Below, one piece after another: positions 1 through 6,106 of a stretch of DNA of 6,261 bases. The translations under genes were made by a program, and so were the position numbers. The notes under the pieces were generated by a model. The model made no database searches. It saw nothing but the letters and a program-made list of their open reading frames with translations, and was not told the origin of the DNA. The stretch's first letter is position 1; the number at the start of each line of letters is the position of its first letter. This stretch comes from Flavobacteriales bacterium (GTDB lineage: Bacteria > Bacteroidota > Bacteroidia > Flavobacteriales > Flavobacteriaceae), in NCBI GenBank assembly GCA_015494775.1, contig WGAP01000012.1:1-6261 (forward strand), given 5' to 3'.

Positions 1-34
1 CTGTCCCGCACATTGCGGAGCAATGTCGGGAGCC
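1..34. repeat. 34-bp hairpin repeat, copy 1
   Basis: This is the first copy of a repeat found again at 186-219 with 33 of 34 bases identical. It folds as a hairpin: arms 4-8 plus 10-16 pair with 20-31, giving 12 base pairs with one bulged C at position 9 and the triloop GGA at 17-19. Looser similarity continues to about position 54, where both copies carry a GGCAGACCG-like stretch followed by GGGCTG. The copy touches the window edge, so its true left boundary is unknown. Confidence 0.8.
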
Positions 35-185
35 CGCGGCAGACCGCAGGGCTGACGCGGTGGCGGAGGGAAACAAGGCGCGGCCTTGACGCTGGCCCGT
101 GGAAGCCGCAGGTTCCCGTAGCCGCCGAGGAAACCGAAGGGTTCCGAGGCCTGCGAAGGGAGACGCCGCCAGGTGGCTCCCGAAC

Positions 186-219
186 CTGTCCCGCACATTG
201 CGAAGCAATGTCGGGAGCC
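186..219. repeat. 34-bp hairpin repeat, copy 2
   Basis: This is the second copy of the 1-34 repeat. The only difference is the middle base of the triloop (GAA at 202-204 instead of GGA). The stem pairs 189-193 plus 195-201 with 205-216, keeping the bulged C at 194. The top of the stem is GCGAAGC, a heptamer known for an unusually stable DNA minihairpin. Upstream bases 175-183 are also complementary to 211-219, so a competing longer-range stem is possible. Confidence 0.8.
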
Positions 220-367
220 GCGAAGGCAGACCGGAACGGGCTGCCGGAGCAGGCGAAGAAGACCGCAGCCGCCGAGCGTAGCGAGACGGCAAAGGGCTTC
301 GTAGCCCCCAGAACAAGACAAGCGAAGCCGCAGGCGTAGCGCGCCGGCGCCCCGCAGGTTCCCCGGG

Positions 368-465
368 CGTATCAAACCTAACAAACAACATCATATCCGA
401 TTTCCGGCAAGCGTCAATGCCGATTGCATAAAATTCCGTATTTTCGCTTTAAAACCCGAAAACTT
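368..465 (+). promoter_or_regulatory. AT-rich leader of the E2 operon, possible -7 box
   Basis: The composition changes sharply to AT-rich just after the hairpin block, and this stretch must carry the promoter unless transcription enters from the left. The best match to the Bacteroidota -7 consensus TAnnTTTG is TATTTTCG at 439-446, with one mismatch. I find no properly spaced -33 TTTG/TTG, so the box assignment is weak. No Shine-Dalgarno sequence precedes the ATG at 466, as is usual in this phylum. Confidence 0.25.
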
Positions 466-1863
466 ATGCCACTGTATAAACTCAAACTGCCCCACATGGG
501 TGAAGGCGTCATCGAAGCCACCCTCACCACATGGCTCAAAAACGTGGGCGACCGCATCGAAGAAGACGAAGCCGTATTCGAAGTGGCCACCGACAAGGTG
601 GACTCCGAAGTGCCGTCCGAAGTGGCCGGCGTGCTCAAAGAAAAGCTGTTCAACGAAGGCGATGTGGTCAAAATCGGCGAACCCGTGGCCATCATCGAAA
701 CCGATGCCGAACTGCCCGAAGACGACGATGATTTGGCCCTGTTGGGTGTCAAACAAGCCGAAGAAAAAGCCGCCGAAAGCACCGAACCGGCGCCCCAAGC
801 GGCTCCCAGCGAAGCGCCCGTTTCTCATGGCGAGCGCTTTTATTCGCCCCTGGTGCGTAACATCGCCCGCGTGGAGGGGATTACACAGGCGGAATTGGAC
901 TCGATTCCCGGAACGGGCCACAAAGGTCGTGTAACCAAAGATGACATTTTGGCCTATGTGGAACGTAAACGCCGCGGCGAAACGGCCGCCACGCCCGGCA
1001 CTGCCCCGGCACCCGAACCGGCTTCCGCTTCGGCAGCACAAGCCGCCGTAACCGCCGCACCGACTAAGCCGGAACCTGCGCCGGCTCCTGCCGCACCCCA
1101 AGGCGAAAGCGCCGAGGACTATGTGCCGCAAAACAAAAAAATCATCATCGAACCGGGCGACGAAATCATCCGCATGGACCGGATGCGCAAACTCATTGCC
1201 CATCACATGGTGGAGTCCAAACACACTTCCCCCCACGTGCAATCGTTCGTAGAGGCCGATGTAACGACCCTGGTGCAATGGCGCAACCGCATCAAGGATG
1301 ACTTTTTGCGTCGCGAAGGCGAAAAAATCACTTTTACCCCCGTGTTTATCTACTACTTGGCGCAAACCATCAAGGAATTTCCGATGATCAACGTGCAGGT
1401 GGACGGCGACAATATTATTCGCAAAAAACATATCAATATCGGTATGGCCGTGGCCCTTCCGTCGGGTAACCTTATCGTTCCCGTCATCAAAGATGCCGAC
1501 CAATACAGTTTGACCGGTTTGGTCAAAAAGGTCAACGACCTGGCCCGCCGGGCCCGTGAAAACGCCCTGCAACCCGACGAAGTGGTGGGCGGCACGTATT
1601 CGATAACCAACATCGGCACCTTTGGCAACATTGCCGGCACGGCCATCATTCCGCAACCCCAAGTGGCCATTATGGCCGTGGGCGCTATCCGCAAAATGCC
1701 CGCGGTAATCGAAACGCCCGAGGGAGATTTTATCGGCATCCGCCACAAAATGATTCTGTCGCACAGCTACGACCACCGCGTAGTGGACGGTATGCTGGGC
1801 GGTTTGTTTGTCAAACGCTTTGCCGAACATCTGGAAAACTTCGACCCCAACACCATCATTTGA
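466..1863 (+). CDS. Dihydrolipoamide acyltransferase (E2) of a 2-oxo acid dehydrogenase complex
   Basis: This is the E2 core of a pyruvate- or branched-chain 2-oxo acid dehydrogenase complex. It transfers the acyl group from lipoyl-lysine to CoA in the cytoplasm. The 465-residue protein has the full E2 layout. A single lipoyl domain covers about 1-78, with the modified lysine at K44 in ATDKVDSEV. A peripheral E1/E3-binding domain covers about 124-165. An Ala/Pro-rich flexible linker covers about 172-215. The acyltransferase domain runs from about 230 to the end and carries the DHRVVDG motif with catalytic H437 and D441. I chose ATG 466 because the lipoyl domain begins there; a TTG 14 codons upstream adds residues unlike the family. 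The DKVDSEVPS lipoyl motif leans towards branched-chain-type E2 proteins, but the substrate cannot be fixed from sequence. No E1 or E3 gene is adjacent. The SDR gene starts 4 nt after its stop. Confidence 0.92.
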   Translation: MPLYKLKLPHMGEGVIEATLTTWLKNVGDRIEEDEAVFEVATDKVDSEVPSEVAGVLKEKLFNEGDVVKIGEPVAIIETDAELPEDDDDLALLGVKQAEEKAAESTEPAPQAAPSEAPVSHGERFYSPLVRNIARVEGITQAELDSIPGTGHKGRVTKDDILAYVERKRRGETAATPGTAPAPEPASASAAQAAVTAAPTKPEPAPAPAAPQGESAEDYVPQNKKIIIEPGDEIIRMDRMRKLIAHHMVESKHTSPHVQSFVEADVTTLVQWRNRIKDDFLRREGEKITFTPVFIYYLAQTIKEFPMINVQVDGDNIIRKKHINIGMAVALPSGNLIVPVIKDADQYSLTGLVKKVNDLARRARENALQPDEVVGGTYSITNIGTFGNIAGTAIIPQPQVAIMAVGAIRKMPAVIETPEGDFIGIRHKMILSHSYDHRVVDGMLGGLFVKRFAEHLENFDPNTII

Positions 1864-1867
1864 TTTT

Positions 1868-2689
1868 ATGACCGCAACCAACGAACCCAAACGCGTTTTG
1901 ATCACGGGCGCATCGTCGGGTCTGGGCAAGGCCATGGCCTTTCATTTGCACGAAAAGGGCTACAAGGTTTACGGCACTTCGCGTAAACAACCCTTGGATT
2001 TTATCGATTGGCCTTTTACGGTGTTCCATTTGGATTTGGAAGAAACGGACGGGGCCATGGATTTGCGTGAGGATTTCCTGGCGGTGGAAGACCGTTTGGA
2101 CGTGCTGATTAACAACGCCGGACGCGGAATGATAGGGCCGGTGGCCGAAATAGATGAATCTACCTATCAGGATTTGTTCCAAACCAATGTGTTCGGCCCC
2201 ATGGAAGTGATACGTGCGTTTTTGCCGCAACTCATCGAATCCAAAGGAATGATTATCAACATCACTTCCATAGCCGGATTTATGGGTTTGCCCTATCGTG
2301 GTGCTTATTCGGCATCAAAAGCGGCCCTGATGATGCTCACCGAGGCCTTGCGGTTGGAATTGCACGGAACGGGCGTTAGGGTGGTGGATGTGGCACCGGG
2401 CGATTTTCGCACCGGCATCGCCGGCAACCGGTTTTATGTGGAAAATGATCCTAAGTCGCCGTTCTATGAAACCTATGAACGCATATTGAAGGAAATCGAT
2501 AACGAAGTGGACAAAGGTTTCGACCCCGAAGTGATGGCACGCGTTATCGAAAAAATCATTCGGACGCCTAATCCCAAACCCCAATACCGGGTAGGCCCTT
2601 TTGTGCAACGGATTTTCCCTGCGCTCAAACAACTTGTTCCCTCACGGATGACCGAAAAAATCTTTCTGAAAAAATACGGATTAAAATAA
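1868..2689 (+). CDS. Short-chain dehydrogenase/reductase (SDR family)
   Basis: This 273-residue protein is a classical SDR oxidoreductase with a Rossmann fold, using NAD(P)H to reduce or oxidise a carbonyl/alcohol whose identity is unknown. The glycine-rich cofactor motif TGASSGLG is at 13-20 and NNAG is at 82-85. The conserved structural Asn is N107. The catalytic Ser is S134 in NITS, and the YSASK motif supplies Y147 and K151. PGDFRT at 177-182 matches the family's PG motif. Arg39 just after the second strand suggests, but does not prove, NADP preference. The C-terminal region (about 185-273) is longer than in minimal SDRs and basic. I chose ATG 1868, placed so that the Rossmann motif starts at the usual distance; an in-frame start at 1808 would lie inside the E2 gene. 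The 4-nt gap to the E2 stop suggests translational coupling. The substrate cannot be inferred from the neighbours. Confidence 0.9.
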   Translation: MTATNEPKRVLITGASSGLGKAMAFHLHEKGYKVYGTSRKQPLDFIDWPFTVFHLDLEETDGAMDLREDFLAVEDRLDVLINNAGRGMIGPVAEIDESTYQDLFQTNVFGPMEVIRAFLPQLIESKGMIINITSIAGFMGLPYRGAYSASKAALMMLTEALRLELHGTGVRVVDVAPGDFRTGIAGNRFYVENDPKSPFYETYERILKEIDNEVDKGFDPEVMARVIEKIIRTPNPKPQYRVGPFVQRIFPALKQLVPSRMTEKIFLKKYGLK

Positions 2690-2712
2690 TTTGTTCAACT
2701 AAAACTTTGATT

Positions 2713-3369
2713 ATGAAATTTTTTATTGATACCGCCAATTTGGACGAGATACGCCAAGCGCTGGATTTGGGCGTTTTGGACGGCGTAACCACCAATCCTT
2801 CGTTGATGGCCCGCGAGGGTATTGCCGGCAAAAATGCCATTTTGGGCCACTATGCACGCATTGCCGAAACGGTTCCCGGTGATGTGAGCGCCGAAGTCAT
2901 TGCCACCGACCTGGACGGCATGCTGCGCGAAGCGCACGAATTGGCCGAAATTGCATCCAACATTGTGGTAAAAATCCCCATGATAGCCGACGGTTTGCGC
3001 GCTATCAAAAAACTTTCGGCCGAAGGCATCAAAACCAATTGCACGCTGGTATTTTCACCCGGACAAGCCCTGTTGGCCGCCAAGGCGGGCGCTACCTATG
3101 TGTCGCCCTTTATCGGCCGGTTGGACGACATCGCCACCGACGGCTTGCAGTTGATTGCCGACATCCGCTTGATTTACGACAATTACGGTTATCCGACGCA
3201 AATTCTGGCTGCCAGCATCCGGCACACCATGCACATTATTGAAAGTGCCCGCATCGGTGCCGACGTGGTAACCACGCCGTTAAAACCCTTGCTCAATCTG
3301 CTCCACCATCCGCTAACCGACCGCGGGTTGGAAAAATTCCTGGCGGATTATAAAAGGGTGAACGGGTAA
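2713..3369 (+). CDS. tal: Small (TalC/MipB-type) transaldolase
   Basis: This 218-residue class I aldolase of the small transaldolase / fructose-6-phosphate aldolase family would move a dihydroxyacetone unit between sugar phosphates (sedoheptulose-7-P + glyceraldehyde-3-P to erythrose-4-P + fructose-6-P) in the non-oxidative pentose phosphate pathway. It opens with FIDTANLDEI and has GVTTNPS at 24-30. The Schiff-base lysine is K87 in VVKIPM, followed by TNCTLVFSP and GADVVTTP. Two active-site positions separate the two activities in this family. Glu61 (SAEVIATD) and Phe133 (SPFIGRLDD) are the transaldolase residues, where E. coli FSA has Gln and Tyr, so I call it transaldolase although annotation pipelines may write fsa. 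ATG 2713 is the start because FIDTAN follows at once; the TTG two codons upstream is less likely. It lies 23 nt after the SDR stop and is probably the third gene of that operon. Confidence 0.92.
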   Translation: MKFFIDTANLDEIRQALDLGVLDGVTTNPSLMAREGIAGKNAILGHYARIAETVPGDVSAEVIATDLDGMLREAHELAEIASNIVVKIPMIADGLRAIKKLSAEGIKTNCTLVFSPGQALLAAKAGATYVSPFIGRLDDIATDGLQLIADIRLIYDNYGYPTQILAASIRHTMHIIESARIGADVVTTPLKPLLNLLHHPLTDRGLEKFLADYKRVNG

Positions 3370-3406
3370 AAAGAATTATAGGCCTTATTTTCGGGATAAA
3401 AATTAA

Positions 3407-3444
3407 TTCGAATGTTTTTTAAGTGTTCGAAACTGTTTTTCTTT
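3407..3444 (+). terminator. Possible intrinsic terminator after the transaldolase gene
   Basis: Bases 3407-3417 can pair with 3421-3431 as an 11-bp stem with a three-base loop. It is anchored by TTCGAA on both arms and includes three G-U pairs in the RNA. A T-rich tract (3435-3444) follows. The stem is AT-rich and so not strong, but its position after the last gene of the run and before the ALDH gene fits a terminator. Confidence 0.4.
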
Positions 3445-3478
3445 GATTTCCGAAATTCCCGATCCCCGCGCTTTTTTG

Positions 3479-3486
3479 TAATTTTA
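3479..3486 (+). promoter_or_regulatory. Possible -7 promoter box for the aldehyde dehydrogenase gene
   Basis: TAATTTTA matches the Bacteroidota -7 consensus TAnnTTTG except for the last base, and lies 20 nt upstream of the ALDH start codon. The nearest TTTG (3442-3445) is too far upstream to be a normal -33 element, so this is a weak call resting on the -7 box and its position. Confidence 0.28.
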
Positions 3487-3506
3487 GATGTCAAAAAAAC
3501 GATGTT

Positions 3507-4934
3507 ATGACCCATTGGGAAATGCAAAACCTTGTTGCCGGCCGGCTTACCGATGCCCCGCAACGAGCCGGAATTCACGATAAATATTCGGGCGAGCTTA
3601 TCGGCAGTATGCCATTGGCTACGGACGAGCAATGGGAAACGGCCATAGTTTCGGCCGTCAAGGCCTTCGAAAGTTATCGCCATTTTTCGGCCGAACGCCG
3701 TGCAGGAATATTGCAAGCGCTCTACGACGGTATTGCCGCCCGGCAGGATGAATTTGTCCGGCTTATTGTAGCCGAGGCGGGCAAGCCATTGGGTTATGCC
3801 CGTAGCGAAGTGCGTCGCGCCCTGGACAACTTGTCCACCGGCATCCGGGCAACCTTGGATTATGCCGGCCGCATGGTGCCCATGGATTACCTGAACGGCA
3901 AGGGCAAAACCGCTTATACCTTGCGTGTTCCTTACGGGCCTGTGCTGGGCATTTCGCCTTTTAATTTCCCGCTCAATTTGGCCTTGCACAAAATTATTCC
4001 GGCGGTGGCTACGGGCAGTCCGGTGCTCATCAAGCCCGCGCCGCAAACGCCCCTGACCATGGGTTTGGTGGCGCGTATTTTGGCGGATGCCGGAGTTCCC
4101 GCGGGATTGATTCAAATACTTTTCGGCACCAACGATCAAGCCGAACGAGCCGTACGCGACCGGCGTTTTGCCGTGCTTTCCTTTACCGGAAGCGACCGTG
4201 TGGGCTGGTATCTGAAACGTATTTCGCCCGCCCGTAAGGTTTTTTTGGAAATGGGAGGTAACGCCGCCGCCGTGGTGGACCATACGGCCGATATGGAACG
4301 GGCGGCCAAAAAACTGGCTTACGGAGCTTTTCTTTATGCCGGTCAAATTTGTATTTCGGTACAGCGAATTTATGTGATGCACAATGTTTTCGATGCCTTT
4401 GTCGAGCGCTTTCTGGCCGAAACCGAACGCTTGCAAACGGGCGACCCGTCGGACGAAAAGACCACGGCAGGCCCCATGATTTCCGCCGCCGAACTGAGCC
4501 GCATTGATCAATGGGTGAAAAACGCTGTTAATGAAGGTGCCCGGGTTTTGACCGGAGGAAAAATGCTGGATGCTTCGCATCATCTTTATGCGCCCACGGT
4601 ACTCACCGGCACGCACCCGGGTATGGAAGTGTTGGACAACGAAGCATTTGCGCCCGTGGTCAATATCCTGCCGGTGGATGATATGGACGCAGCCATTACC
4701 GAGGTAAACCGTTCGCGCTACGGATTGCAAGCGGCCTTGTATTCAGATAGTTATGAAAATGTCCGGCAATTTATTCGGAAAGTGGAAGTGGGAGGTGTCA
4801 TCATCAATGATATTCCCGGCTTTCGCATCGACGGTATGCCTTATGGTGGGGTCAAAGACAGCGGACTGGGTCGTGAAGGCGGCCGTTGGGCGCTGGACGA
4901 ATATACCCAACCCAAATTGGTGGTGCTTTCCTGA
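3507..4934 (+). CDS. NAD(P)-dependent aldehyde dehydrogenase (ALDH superfamily)
   Basis: This 475-residue cytoplasmic enzyme oxidises an aldehyde to the carboxylic acid with NAD(P). All the superfamily landmarks are present. The SPFNFP motif holds N153, which stabilises the oxyanion, and K176 in LIKP binds the cofactor. FTGS is at 226-229. The general base E248 is in LEMGG, the catalytic cysteine C282 in GQICISVQR, and the cofactor-ribose Glu E379 in NEAFAPVV. A C-terminal PYGGVKDSGLGREG motif is at 445-458. The length is normal and nothing is missing. The GQICISVQRIYV signature resembles the lactaldehyde dehydrogenase / ALDH21-like group, but substrate identity is inference only. The start at ATG 3507 is the first usable one; an ATG at 3502 runs straight into a stop. 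The gene is separated from the transaldolase by 137 nt with a possible terminator and promoter, so it is probably transcribed alone. Its stop faces a minus-strand gene 12 nt away. Confidence 0.9.
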   Translation: MTHWEMQNLVAGRLTDAPQRAGIHDKYSGELIGSMPLATDEQWETAIVSAVKAFESYRHFSAERRAGILQALYDGIAARQDEFVRLIVAEAGKPLGYARSEVRRALDNLSTGIRATLDYAGRMVPMDYLNGKGKTAYTLRVPYGPVLGISPFNFPLNLALHKIIPAVATGSPVLIKPAPQTPLTMGLVARILADAGVPAGLIQILFGTNDQAERAVRDRRFAVLSFTGSDRVGWYLKRISPARKVFLEMGGNAAAVVDHTADMERAAKKLAYGAFLYAGQICISVQRIYVMHNVFDAFVERFLAETERLQTGDPSDEKTTAGPMISAAELSRIDQWVKNAVNEGARVLTGGKMLDASHHLYAPTVLTGTHPGMEVLDNEAFAPVVNILPVDDMDAAITEVNRSRYGLQAALYSDSYENVRQFIRKVEVGGVIINDIPGFRIDGMPYGGVKDSGLGREGGRWALDEYTQPKLVVLS

Positions 4935-4946
4935 AACGGTTAAATT

Positions 4947-5444
4947 TTAATTCAATTCAAAAATCGCCTGCCGGTGTTCCTTGTCCAAAATCTCCGATTG
5001 CTTGGTTTTTCCGCTTAACAAGTGCACCAAATTTTGCTGGCTGCGATATATTTCCGTTAGCCAATCATTATATACGTGCAATTGCCTTGCGCCCCGGGGC
5101 AGCGGATTACTTTCCATGACCAAAAGCAGTTGCTCGTTTTCGAAAGTATAACCCAAATATTTGTAATCCAATTCTTTGTCCTTAACTTCCAACCGGAAAT
5201 GTTCGTGTACATAAGCATCCAAATATTTCCGTGCCTGCTCGTCGGGATTGTCCCAATTCATTTTATAGTCGTAATTTTTTTCCAAGGCCAAGGCCACATC
5301 GTCGGGGAAGGTATGTAACTCGATTTCCAAATGCCGGTTTTCGTTATTCAGATGCATCACCGTAACGCTTACGTAATATTTATGCATTACCGGATGCAAT
5401 AAAGGCATCAAAACCCACCAAAGTCCTATGGCCAATCGAATCAT
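4947..5444 (-). CDS. Secreted DUF6702-like protein of unknown function
   Basis: This 165-residue protein resembles the DUF6702 family, which is typical of Bacteroidota and has no known function. The first 20 residues are hydrophobic (LAIGLWWVLMPLL) and look like a signal peptide or a short N-terminal anchor. Right after them comes HKYYVSVT (21-28), the family's characteristic start of the mature chain. The end also fits the family: QQNLVHLLSGKTKQSEIL followed by FELN at the C-terminus. The mature part looks like an alternating beta-rich domain with many charged residues and no cysteines, so it is likely periplasmic or membrane-associated. The start is the ATG at 5444-5442; an overlapping ATG 4 nt upstream is out of frame. 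It is convergent with the ALDH gene (12 nt apart, no visible terminator hairpin) and divergent from the lipocalin-like gene. The family call comes from recalled sequence pattern, not a search. Confidence 0.72.
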   Translation of the reverse strand: MIRLAIGLWWVLMPLLHPVMHKYYVSVTVMHLNNENRHLEIELHTFPDDVALALEKNYDYKMNWDNPDEQARKYLDAYVHEHFRLEVKDKELDYKYLGYTFENEQLLLVMESNPLPRGARQLHVYNDWLTEIYRSQQNLVHLLSGKTKQSEILDKEHRQAIFELN

Positions 5445-5449
5445 TCATT

Positions 5450-5457
5450 TATATTTG
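5450..5457 (+). promoter_or_regulatory. Candidate -7 box for the lipocalin-like gene
   Basis: TATATTTG is a full match to TAnnTTTG on the plus strand. It would start transcription about 70 nt upstream of the lipocalin-like gene, inside the opposing box at 5464-5471. There is no clear -33 element. A second, poorer candidate for the same gene is GATTTTTG at 5502-5509. Confidence 0.28.
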
Positions 5458-5463
5458 TCGCAT

Positions 5464-5471
5464 CAAAAATA
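5464..5471 (-). promoter_or_regulatory. Candidate -7 box for the DUF6702-like gene
   Basis: Read on the minus strand, this is TATTTTTG, a full match to the Bacteroidota -7 consensus TAnnTTTG, ending 19 nt upstream of the ATG. I see no good -33 TTTG at the right distance. The region is AT-rich, so a chance match is possible. Confidence 0.35.
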
Positions 5472-5535
5472 CAATAATCGTTCCATAATAAATATTGGTA
5501 TGATTTTTGTTTGTTAATGATTGATAATAAATCAA

Positions 5536-5994
5536 ATGAGAAAAATTATTCCTTATAGCATTGGCGCCCTGTTGTTTATGTTTTTGGTGGTGCGTTGTCA
5601 AAAAAAACATGATGTAGCGGAAGCTACCCCCGAATATATTATCGGCGAGTGGCAATTGGAACGTATCACGGTGGGCGGGGTGGATTATCCTGTCAATGAT
5701 TGTATGAAACGTTCACGGATGTATTTTTCGTCTAATCGCGAAGCACGCGATAAGTATTACACCATTTACCAAACCACCGGTTTGTGCACCTTGCATTTGG
5801 AACATACGGGCCATTGGGAATACGATGACGGGAAATTTTACTTGGTTATCGAAACCGAAGGCAACACGACATTGAGCAATCCCCGCCGGACCGAAATTCA
5901 TTTTACCGACACCGAACACGCCTACGTGGAGCAAACCTACAACGGTTATTTCGGTACTTTTTATTTCAAAAAACTCGATTCCGACGTCGATTGA
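5536..5994 (+). CDS. Lipocalin-like envelope protein, putative lipoprotein
   Basis: This 152-residue protein has a basic N-terminus (MRKII), a hydrophobic stretch (about 4-19) and a cysteine at 21 followed by QKKHD, so it looks like an exported lipoprotein. The base before the cysteine is odd, because Arg20 occupies the position where lipoboxes normally have Gly, Ala or Ser. The mature part follows the pattern of small Bacteroidota lipocalin-like proteins. GEWQLERITVGG (37-48) is the first strand. A cysteine at 56 follows (DCMKRSRMYF), then a second at 84, then GHWEYDDGKFYLV and a closing FYFKKL. C56 and C84 probably form a disulfide. Ligand and role are unknown. I chose ATG 5536 because it gives a proper signal sequence; a TTG five codons earlier is in frame but unlikely. 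The gene stands alone between divergent and downstream promoters. Confidence 0.75.
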   Translation: MRKIIPYSIGALLFMFLVVRCQKKHDVAEATPEYIIGEWQLERITVGGVDYPVNDCMKRSRMYFSSNREARDKYYTIYQTTGLCTLHLEHTGHWEYDDGKFYLVIETEGNTTLSNPRRTEIHFTDTEHAYVEQTYNGYFGTFYFKKLDSDVD

Positions 5995-6019
5995 TTTTCG
6001 GCGGTTTTCCTTAACTTTG
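5991..6019 (+). promoter_or_regulatory. Bacteroidota-type promoter of the TPP-riboswitch transcript
   Basis: TAACTTTG at 6012-6019 is a full match to the -7 consensus TAnnTTTG. TTG at 5991-5993 lies 18 nt upstream, a suitable -33 element that overlaps the stop codon of the lipocalin-like gene. Transcription would start near 6025-6030, just before the riboswitch aptamer. Box quality, spacing and position agree, making this the best promoter in the window. Confidence 0.7.
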
Positions 6020-6031
6020 CACCGTAAAACA

Positions 6032-6106
6032 TCGAAGGGGTGCTCCCTGACGGGGGCTGAGATCATACCCTTGGAACCTGGGCGGGTAATGCCGCCGAGG
6101 GATCGA
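6032..6106 (+). ncRNA. Thiamin pyrophosphate (TPP) riboswitch aptamer (THI element)
   Basis: This RNA element binds thiamin pyrophosphate and controls the gene downstream. The conserved core is all present in order: GGGGTGC (6037-6043), CTGAGA (6057-6062), ATACCC (6065-6070), ACCTG (6076-6080) and GTAATG (6086-6091), then GAGGGA (6097-6102). The helices can be drawn. P1 pairs 6032-6035 with 6103-6106. P2 pairs GGG(G)T with TACCC. P3 is a minimal stem pairing 6044-6047 with 6053-6056. P4 pairs CCT (6077-6079) with AGG (6098-6100). P5 pairs GGCGG (6081-6085) with CCGCC (6092-6096). P1 is short. The pyrimidine-sensing CTGAGA bulge and the pyrophosphate-side elements look intact, so it should be functional. 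Confidence 0.95.

Larger units (their letters stand above)
1..367. repeat. GC-rich non-coding block rich in small hairpins
   Basis: This stretch is about 69% G+C by hand count over 1-360, clearly richer than the genes beside it, and I find no credible gene in it. It is full of short inverted repeats. The motif GCGNAGC, which folds as a two-base-pair minihairpin with a GNA triloop, occurs at 15-21, 200-206, 276-282, 322-328 and 334-340. Longer hairpins lie at 74-88 (CAAGGC/GCCTTG), 129-145 (GAA loop), 231-239 (CCG-GAA-CGG), 241-252 (CTGC/GCAG) and 294-307 (GGGCT/AGCCC). A perfect 10-base palindrome is at 341-350. Short words recur: AGCCGCCGAG at 120-129 and 268-277, AAGCCGCAGG near 103 and 325, CCGCAGGTTCCC near 107 and 352. 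The 108-codon open frame over 13-339 reads as low-complexity Arg/Gly/Ala/Pro and matches no family I know. I do not recognise a named repeat family. It may continue left of the window. Confidence 0.7.

Noticed and set aside
13..339. 108-codon plus-strand open frame in the GC-rich block
   Set aside because: The composition is Arg/Gly/Ala/Pro-dominated, it includes both hairpin repeats as coding sequence, and no family is recognisable. High GC alone keeps the frame open.
1..367. CRISPR array in the repeat-rich left end
   Set aside because: Only two copies of the 34-bp repeat are present, 185 bp apart, with no regular spacers and no cas genes. The internal symmetry fits a hairpin repeat better.
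391..1935. 514-codon open frame on the minus strand, antisense to the E2 gene
   Set aside because: The translation is His/Gly/Phe/Val-rich low-complexity with no domain, while the plus strand encodes a complete E2 with catalytic motifs. Codon bias of the E2 gene leaves the opposite frame open.
3348..4730. 460-codon open frame on the minus strand, antisense to the aldehyde dehydrogenase
   Set aside because: It lacks recognisable motifs and mirrors a complete, well-conserved ALDH on the other strand.
4935..4946. Terminator between the convergent ALDH and DUF6702-like genes
   Set aside because: The 12-nt gap and its flanks are AT-rich with no GC stem. Only a weak TTAAATTTTAA-like symmetry is present, which I do not count as a terminator.
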